Below are positions 6,417-10,189 of a stretch of 10,189 nucleotides of DNA, piece after piece. Origin of the DNA: an uncultured Collinsella sp. GTDB lineage: Bacteria > Actinomycetota > Coriobacteriia > Coriobacteriales > Coriobacteriaceae. Both the position numbers and the translations under genes were made by a program. Location: NCBI GenBank assembly GCA_900549195.1, contig URNK01000056.1:1-10189 (forward strand), written 5' to 3'. The stretch's first letter is position 1, and each line of letters opens with the position of its first letter. Below the pieces are notes generated by a model. It was not told the origin of the DNA. It did no database searches and saw nothing but the letters and a program-made list of their open reading frames with translations.

Positions 6417-7466
6417 ATGCCAAACGAGAACAGCTACGAAGTCGCGCTGCAAAAGAGCAACGCCATTCGCGAGGGCCTGACCAAAACGCCCGAGAAGTTC
6501 ACCATGCTCACCGGCGACCGCCCCACCGGCCGTCTGCACCTGGGCCACTACTTCGGTACCCTCAAGGGCCGTGTTGAGCTGCAGAACTTGGGCGCCAAGA
6601 CCAACGTGCTCATCGCCGACTACCAGGTCATCACTGACCGCGACACGACCGAGCACATCCAGGACAACGTGTACAACATGGTCATGGACTACCTTGCCTG
6701 CGGCATTGACCCCGACAAGACCATGATCTACGCGCACTCCGCCGTGCCCGCCGCCAACCAGCTCATGCTGCCGTTCCTGTCGCTGGTGTCCGAGGCCGAG
6801 CTGGCGCGCAACCCCACCGTCAAGGCCGAGATGGAGGCCTCGGGCCACGAGCTCACCGGCCTTCTGCTCACCTACCCGGTGCATCAGGCCTGCGACATCC
6901 TGTTCTGCAAGGGCAACGTGGTGCCCGTCGGTCGCGACCAGCTGCCGCACATCGAGCTCACCCGCACCATCGCCCGCCGCTTTAACAACCGCTACGGCAA
7001 GGTGTTCCCCGAGGTCGACGCGCTGCTGTCCGAGACCCCGTTGCTGCCCGGCCTGGACGGTCGCAAGATGAGCAAGAGCTACGGCAACGCCATCAACATC
7101 TCGATGACCGCCGAGGAGACGGCCAAGCGCATCAAGAAGAGCCAGACCGACTCCGAGCGCATGATCACGTTCGACCCCGAGAACCGCCCCGGCGTGTCTG
7201 GCCTGCTTTCGACGGCCGCCATCTGCACCGGCCGTTCCGAGGTCGAAATTGCCGAGGAGATTGGCATGGGAGGCTCCGGCCAGCTCAAGAAGTACGTGAC
7301 CGAGGCCGTCAACGAGTACTTCGCACCGATCCGCGAGCGTCGCCAGCGCTACGAGAACGATCTGGACTATGTGAAGGACGTCCTGCATGAGGGCAACCGT
7401 CGCGCCAACGAGATCGCCGAGCAGACCCTGGCCGAGGTTCAGGACGCCATGGGCATGGTGTACTAG
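6417..7466 (+). CDS. trpS: Tryptophan-tRNA ligase
   Basis: Cytoplasmic class I synthetase charging tRNA-Trp with tryptophan. The 349-residue product has TGDRPTGRLHLGH (32-44), with HLGH as the HIGH signature, and KMSKS at 217-221, and its length is normal. The GDRPTG form replaces the GxQPSG seen in E. coli-type enzymes; similar sequences occur in many Gram-positives and in the second TrpRS of Deinococcus, the latter being my recollection rather than a search. The ATG at 6417 has AGGAG five bases upstream. The 170-base gap after wecA contains no T-box specifier or antiterminator core, so tRNA-sensing control is not visible. TATCAT at 6380-6385 is a possible -10 box, without a good -35 box. 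A strong terminator follows the gene. Confidence 0.96.
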   Translation: MPNENSYEVALQKSNAIREGLTKTPEKFTMLTGDRPTGRLHLGHYFGTLKGRVELQNLGAKTNVLIADYQVITDRDTTEHIQDNVYNMVMDYLACGIDPDKTMIYAHSAVPAANQLMLPFLSLVSEAELARNPTVKAEMEASGHELTGLLLTYPVHQACDILFCKGNVVPVGRDQLPHIELTRTIARRFNNRYGKVFPEVDALLSETPLLPGLDGRKMSKSYGNAINISMTAEETAKRIKKSQTDSERMITFDPENRPGVSGLLSTAAICTGRSEVEIAEEIGMGGSGQLKKYVTEAVNEYFAPIRERRQRYENDLDYVKDVLHEGNRRANEIAEQTLAEVQDAMGMVY

Positions 7467-7501
7467 ACCGATCTGCTGGCTTGAGCTTTCGATTGCTATA
7501 G

Positions 7502-7529
7502 GGCGGGCGCTACGGCGTCCGCCTTTTTT
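7502..7529 (+). terminator. Intrinsic terminator of trpS
   Basis: GGCGGGCGC (7502-7510) pairs with GCGTCCGCC (7515-7523), nine pairs with one G-T wobble, across the tetraloop TACG, and TTTTTT follows. It begins 36 bases past the trpS stop codon. Confidence 0.93.
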
Positions 7530-7576
7530 GGAGCCGGACCGCTTCGGCTCCGTCCATCGCACTCCCCCGACAAACA

Positions 7577-7618
7577 GGAACAGGCCCGCTGGCAGTTAGT
7601 TGCCAGCGGGCCTGTTCC
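7577..7618. repeat. 18-bp perfect hairpin downstream of trpS
   Basis: GGAACAGGCCCGCTGGCA (7577-7594) and its exact complement (7601-7618) flank a six-base loop GTTAGT. It is GC-rich and far too perfect for chance. No T-run follows on either strand (TGTTTGT is the nearest approach, on the minus strand), so it is not a standard terminator. It differs in sequence from the three related hairpins further right. A backup terminator between the converging trpS and MGMT transcripts, or a dispersed repeat, are both possible. Confidence 0.75.
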
Positions 7619-7802
7619 CGAAGTACACCGTTGAATCGCACAGAGGGGAGGAATGCGAATCAAACTCAACAGGGCAGGCTTTTTCATCGCCTATTGCCTG
7701 CTCCGTTGCTGAAACCAATATAGTTCACCGTGGTTTACTTTCTAGCGTCAATATGAGCCGCCATACCTTCTCCATAAGTTAGCTCCGGTAAACCTGCAAC
7801 GG
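7619..7802. other. Gene-free stretch with possible nested long-range pairing
   Basis: With its flanks this belongs to a 393-base gene-free stretch between trpS and the MGMT-family gene. TCCGTTGC (7702-7709) can pair with GCAACGGA (7796-7803), and inside it GGTTTAC (7732-7738) with GTAAACC (7788-7794). TATAGT (7719-7724) resembles a -10 box with a poor TTGCCT 19 bases upstream. A 19-codon frame at 7653-7712 has a G-rich site too close to its ATG. None of this is strong enough to call a gene. Confidence 0.3.
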
Positions 7803-7843
7803 AAAACCACCACAAAGGGGGCAGGCACCTTTGTGGTGGTTTT
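7803..7843. repeat. Repeat hairpin copy 1, terminator of the MGMT-family gene
   Basis: AAAACCACCACAAAGG (7803-7818) pairs perfectly with 7828-7843 around the nine-base loop GGGCAGGCA. It starts 16 bases past the stop codon of the MGMT-family gene and ends in TTTT on either strand, so it can act as a bidirectional terminator. Two further copies in the window share arm and loop sequence, showing a dispersed repeat and not an isolated hairpin. The loop reads in the same direction as copy 3 and opposite to copy 2. Confidence 0.88.
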
Positions 7844-7859
7844 GACCACGGCAGAGCCG

Positions 7860-8180
7860 CTAGAGTCCGGCAGGCCAGCGACAGGCGGCCAAGTCGACGT
7901 GCATGTCGTCCTTAAACGCCACACCCTCCCCCAGCAGAAGCTCACGTTGAGCATCGGGCCCGCCAAAGGCAAAGCCCTCACAGATACGGCCGTCGGCAAA
8001 CACCACGCGGTGACAGGGAATCTCGCCGGGGCGCGGATTGCTGTGCAGCGCGTAGCCCACGTACCGCGCACTCCGCGGACGACCGGCGAGCAGCGCCACC
8101 TGACCGTAGGTGGCGACCATCCCCTCGGGAATCTGCTCGACCACCTCGTACACCCGTTCAAAAAAGCCCTCAGACGCCAT
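7860..8180 (-). CDS. Short MGMT-family protein (alkyltransferase DNA-binding domain only)
   Basis: Predicted DNA repair protein related to O6-alkylguanine-DNA alkyltransferases, which take alkyl groups from guanine onto a cysteine. The 106-residue product is the C-terminal domain alone: helix-turn-helix region PEGMVATYGQVALLAG (18-33), with Y25 in the place of the nucleotide-flipping tyrosine, RSARYVGYALHSNP (36-49), with R39 as the arginine finger, then IPCHRVV (54-60). C56 of the PCHR motif is the alkyl acceptor; alkyltransferase-like (ATL) proteins of similar size usually carry another residue there. The ATG at 8178-8180 has GAAGGGAG six bases upstream. The flanking repeat hairpins lie just outside the gene. 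True alkyltransferase activity without the N-terminal domain is uncertain, so I call only the family. Confidence 0.88.
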   Translation of the reverse strand: MASEGFFERVYEVVEQIPEGMVATYGQVALLAGRPRSARYVGYALHSNPRPGEIPCHRVVFADGRICEGFAFGGPDAQRELLLGEGVAFKDDMHVDLAACRWPAGL

Positions 8181-8206
8181 TGCTCGCTCCCTTCCACCCG
8201 GAAAAG

Positions 8207-8251
8207 CATAAACCACCACAAAGGTGCCTGTCCCCTTTGTGGTGGTTTATG
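8207..8251. repeat. Repeat hairpin copy 2, terminator of degV
   Basis: CATAAACCACCACAAAGG (8207-8224) pairs perfectly over 18 bp with 8234-8251 around the loop TGCCTGTCC, which on the minus strand reads GGACAGGCA like the other copies. It begins nine bases past the degV stop and lies 26 bases upstream of the MGMT-family start codon, so it separates the two minus-strand genes. No long T-run follows on the minus strand (GCTTTTCC). Confidence 0.88.
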
Positions 8252-8260
8252 GCAGGTCGG

Positions 8261-9115
8261 TTAGTTGGCGGGCTGGAAGAAGGCTACTGCTACGGCGCCG
8301 GGGCCAACGTGGGTACCGATGGTGGCGCCGATGGTGTGAACGGGCAACACGCCCTCGGTGTGGCCAGCCCAAAGTGCCGCACTGTCCTCGATATACTTCT
8401 TGAGCACCGCATCCGAAAGACCCGTATAGCCGAGCGCCAGCGGCATGGAAAAGTCGATGCCGCCCGCCTTTTCGACCTTTTGGTTCAGCAAGTTGCGGCC
8501 GTTCTTGGAACCGCGCGCCTTGCCCAGCTGCACGATCAGACCGTCCTCGACAGCCACCACAGGCTTTACGTTGAGCAGCGTGCCCACGGCGCCGGCCGCA
8601 GCAGACAGACGACCGCCGCGCACCAGGTACTCCAGCGTCTCGAGCAGGCCGATAACCACCACACGGTCGCGCACGGCCTCGACAGCCGCCGCGATCTGAG
8701 ATGCACCGTGGCCCTCGTCCACCAAGCGCAGCGCATACTCGACCAAGACGCGCTCGCCCAGGGTGACGTTGTTGCTGTCTACCACGAACACGTCGCCACC
8801 TGGCGCCTCGGCAAGTGCGGTACGGGCACTCTGATTGGTGCCTGATAGCTTAGCGCCCACGGTAATAATCACGGCCTCGTCGCCGGCCTCACGCGCCTCG
8901 GCGATGGCCTGCGAAAACGCGTACGGGTTGACCTGGCCGGTCTTGGGCAGCTCATCGCGCTCCACGAGCATCTCGTAAAAGCGCTGGTGATCGATGTCGA
9001 TGCCATCCATGTACACATCGGTGCCAAAGGTGACGGACAGCGGCAAAACGGCCAGTGCCGGGTGCTCCGCCGGCGACATATCGCTTGCGGAATCGGTAAT
9101 AATGCGGACGGACAT
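8261..9115 (-). CDS. DegV-family fatty-acid-binding protein
   Basis: DegV proteins bind one long-chain fatty acid; the FakB members present it to the kinase FakA for conversion to acyl-phosphate used in phospholipid synthesis. The 284-residue product begins VRIITDSASDMSP (3-15), the standard DegV start. It continues with PKTGQVNP (57-64), LSGTNQSARTA (90-100) with the conserved serine/threonine group that holds the fatty acid carboxylate, VDSNNVTLG (112-120), and a C-terminal half with GRLSAAAGAVGTLLNVKP. The ATG at 9113-9115 has AAAGGA six bases upstream. The MarR-family gene ends 119 bases upstream on the same strand and copy 2 of the hairpin repeat lies right after the stop. No FakA gene is in view, so a role in fatty acid uptake is a family-based expectation. 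Confidence 0.93.
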   Translation of the reverse strand: MSVRIITDSASDMSPAEHPALAVLPLSVTFGTDVYMDGIDIDHQRFYEMLVERDELPKTGQVNPYAFSQAIAEAREAGDEAVIITVGAKLSGTNQSARTALAEAPGGDVFVVDSNNVTLGERVLVEYALRLVDEGHGASQIAAAVEAVRDRVVVIGLLETLEYLVRGGRLSAAAGAVGTLLNVKPVVAVEDGLIVQLGKARGSKNGRNLLNQKVEKAGGIDFSMPLALGYTGLSDAVLKKYIEDSAALWAGHTEGVLPVHTIGATIGTHVGPGAVAVAFFQPAN

Positions 9116-9234
9116 AGCGAATCCTTTCTTGCGCAGGTCCCGCGCAGGGAATTTTGACAGCAAGGCCCCGGCACGGTATACGCGCTCAAACAGGACTATG
9201 CAGTTGTTAATTGGAAGCAAAAGCCTTGGCGGCC

Positions 9235-9684
9235 CTACAGCTCGCGCAGGGTGTCGAGAATCGTGCGCAGCGACGCATACATCTGCTCGCGCTGCTCCAC
9301 ACCCATAGCCTTACCGGTGGTATCGAGCACTTCGTGGATGATGCGGTCGGCCTCGCTCATGCTCTCGCCGCCCAGAGCGGTCAGGCGCACCGGAGCACGA
9401 TACTTAACGGTGGCATCGCCCGAATCGTCGACCTCGACGTAGCCGCCCTCCTCCAGATGCGCGAGCGTACGCGAGACGGCGGCGCGGGTCACGCCTGCCA
9501 TGCGAGCCAGGTCAGCGCCAGTCAGGCCTTCCTTGCTGCGCTCAAGATAGTACAGGCACATAACGTCGGAGCCCTTGAGGCCCAGCCTTGCGCCCTCGGA
9601 TGTCTTAATGCGCTGGATCTCCTTGTAGAGCCCGCTGATCAGTCCGACAAAGTCCTCGAAACGTGTCTCGTCGTTCTGCTGCAT
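9235..9684 (-). CDS. MarR-family transcriptional regulator
   Basis: Predicted dimeric winged-helix repressor or activator. From the ATG at 9682-9684 the product has 149 residues, normal for the family. GSDVMCLYYLERSKEGLTGADLARMAGV (38-65) covers the first helices of the winged-helix domain, TRAAVSRTLAHLEEGGYV (66-83) is the recognition helix and start of the wing, and the wing runs to about 101 with KYRAPVRLT. Terminal helices form the dimer region. The start is not certain: AAAGG lies 12 bases before this ATG, somewhat far, while an ATG 15 codons upstream (9729) has only a weak site. It precedes degV by 119 bases and may control it. A 16-base palindrome at 9771-9786 lies upstream and is a possible operator. 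Confidence 0.9.
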   Translation of the reverse strand: MQQNDETRFEDFVGLISGLYKEIQRIKTSEGARLGLKGSDVMCLYYLERSKEGLTGADLARMAGVTRAAVSRTLAHLEEGGYVEVDDSGDATVKYRAPVRLTALGGESMSEADRIIHEVLDTTGKAMGVEQREQMYASLRTILDTLREL

Positions 9685-9770
9685 GGGAGACGACCGCCTT
9701 TCGCTTGCATAATGCTTACGGGTAAACATCTTAGCCGTATCCAGCGACCGCCGGCCCTGCGTGCCTCATT

Positions 9771-9786
9771 TGTTGACCCATCAACA
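9771..9786. promoter_or_regulatory. Palindrome upstream of the MarR-family gene, possible operator
   Basis: TGTTGA-CCCA-TCAACA is a perfect inverted repeat with six-base arms, 42 bases upstream of the first possible start of the MarR-family gene (9729). Size and symmetry suit a MarR-type dimer. It lies two bases from hairpin copy 3, and no clear promoter overlaps it, so the operator role is a suggestion. Confidence 0.35.
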
Positions 9787-9788
9787 TA

Positions 9789-9827
9789 AAAATCACCACA
9801 AAGGACAGGCGCCTTTGTGGTGATTTT
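9789..9827. repeat. Repeat hairpin copy 3, terminator of the B3/B4-domain gene
   Basis: AAAATCACCACAAAGG (9789-9804) pairs perfectly with 9812-9827 around the seven-base loop ACAGGCG. It begins 25 bases past the stop of the B3/B4-domain gene and ends in TTTT on both strands. Relative to copy 1 the fifth arm base is T (9793) instead of C, and its partner is A (9823) instead of G, so pairing is kept by a double change. This is direct evidence that the stem is under selection or copied as a hairpin. Confidence 0.88.
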
Positions 9828-9852
9828 GGGCATCAATAGGTTCTAGGCGCCG

Positions 9853-10189
9853 CTACAGCTCCATGCAGGGATTGTCGCGGGTCACAAGCGTCTTAACGAC
9901 AACCGTCGCTCCCAAATAGCGCTCAAGCAGCTCGGCTAAGCGATCGATGGCGGCCTGGCAGTCCCCCATGCGCTCGGGCTCTACGCACTCAATCGCCAGG
10001 AACGCGTCGGCCGAATCGTCGGACAGAGCCGTTCGAACGCCGTCGCGCCAGTTCCAGCAGCGGCACACGGCGCCCGCATCATCGATGTAGGCGAGCTCGC
10101 CGGGCAGCGTCGGATCGTCCGCCTCCTCGCCAAGCGGCAAGAACGCATCGCCACCGTCGGTCACCTTCAAGCGAAGGTCTCCCTCGATC
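9853..10189 (-). CDS. B3/B4-domain protein, 5' part outside the window
   Basis: The 3' end of a gene on the minus strand; 111 codons are visible and the frame stays open through the right edge. The segment GELAYIDDAGAVCRCWNWRD followed by GVRTALSD, and AFLAIECVEPE further on, matches the B3/B4 tRNA-editing-like domain family (COG3382), stand-alone relatives of the B3/B4 domain of phenylalanyl-tRNA synthetase beta. Their substrate is not known to me. The usual length is about twice what is seen, so I take this as the C-terminal half. A TTG at 10168-10170 could in principle start a shorter protein, but conserved-looking sequence continues upstream of it. The gene ends in a repeat hairpin and is followed by the MarR-family gene. 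Confidence 0.8.
   Translation of the reverse strand, partial: IEGDLRLKVTDGGDAFLPLGEEADDPTLPGELAYIDDAGAVCRCWNWRDGVRTALSDDSADAFLAIECVEPERMGDCQAAIDRLAELLERYLGATVVVKTLVTRDNPCMEL

Noticed and set aside
6405..7562. A 385-codon minus-strand frame opposite trpS
   Set aside because: Val/Gly/His-rich shadow of trpS that also runs through the trpS terminator.
7653..7712. A 19-codon frame after a G-rich stretch
   Set aside because: The G-rich site is too close to the ATG, the product matches nothing, and there is no conserved context.
9130..9146. TGCGC-N7-GCGCA inverted repeat just upstream of degV
   Set aside because: Five-base GC arms are common by chance at this base composition and nothing else supports a role.
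7803..9827. CRISPR-like repeats
   Set aside because: The repeats are three, widely spaced, each a self-complementary hairpin at a gene end, with one inverted; there is no regular spacer pattern and no cas gene.

Overview
The window is ordinary chromosomal DNA of a moderately GC-rich Gram-positive bacterium. Protein character (TagO/WecA-type transferase, DegV, TrpRS with a GDRPTG motif, short MGMT-family protein, PflX-type radical SAM protein) and the recurring AAAGG-type ribosome sites suggest a gut actinobacterium of class Coriobacteriia, perhaps Collinsella. This placement is inferred from protein resemblance and not from a marker gene.

Left part (1-4521, all minus strand). Read in transcription order from the right: a PflX-type radical SAM protein; then a tRNA-Ala(CGC) with a strong promoter and its own terminator; a small tail-anchored coiled-coil membrane protein whose ribosome site starts just after that terminator; nicotinate phosphoribosyltransferase (pncB); glutamate 5-kinase (proB); and, at the extreme left edge, what looks like the first two codons of the next gene, probably proA. 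NAD salvage and proline synthesis are thus adjacent, with no clear terminator between them.

Middle part (4600-7530, plus strand). A divergent intergenic region carries a structured RNA gene of about 165 nt that I read as 6S RNA, with a -10 box, a 12-bp closing stem between its ends and a U-rich tail. It is followed by a wecA/tagO-type undecaprenyl-phosphate sugar-1-phosphate transferase for envelope glycopolymer synthesis, and by tryptophanyl-tRNA synthetase with a strong intrinsic terminator.

Right part (7530-10189, minus strand genes). In transcription order: the 3' end of a B3/B4-domain protein entering from outside the window, a MarR-family regulator, a DegV-family fatty-acid-binding protein, and a 106-residue MGMT-family protein that keeps the alkyl-acceptor cysteine but lacks the N-terminal domain. 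Three near-identical long hairpins (consensus arm AAACCACCACAAAGG, loop GGACAGGCA) each sit 9-25 nt past the stop codon of one of these genes, and one copy shows a compensated base-pair change. They look like a dispersed REP/MITE-like repeat family used as terminators. A gene-free stretch (7467-7859) holds the trpS terminator, a separate 18-bp perfect hairpin, and possible nested long-range pairings.

I see no CRISPR array, insertion sequence, phage gene or toxin-antitoxin pair. The observations most worth pursuing are the 6S-like RNA, the repeat family, the tRNA/tail-anchored-protein transcription unit, and the minimal Cys-containing MGMT protein.
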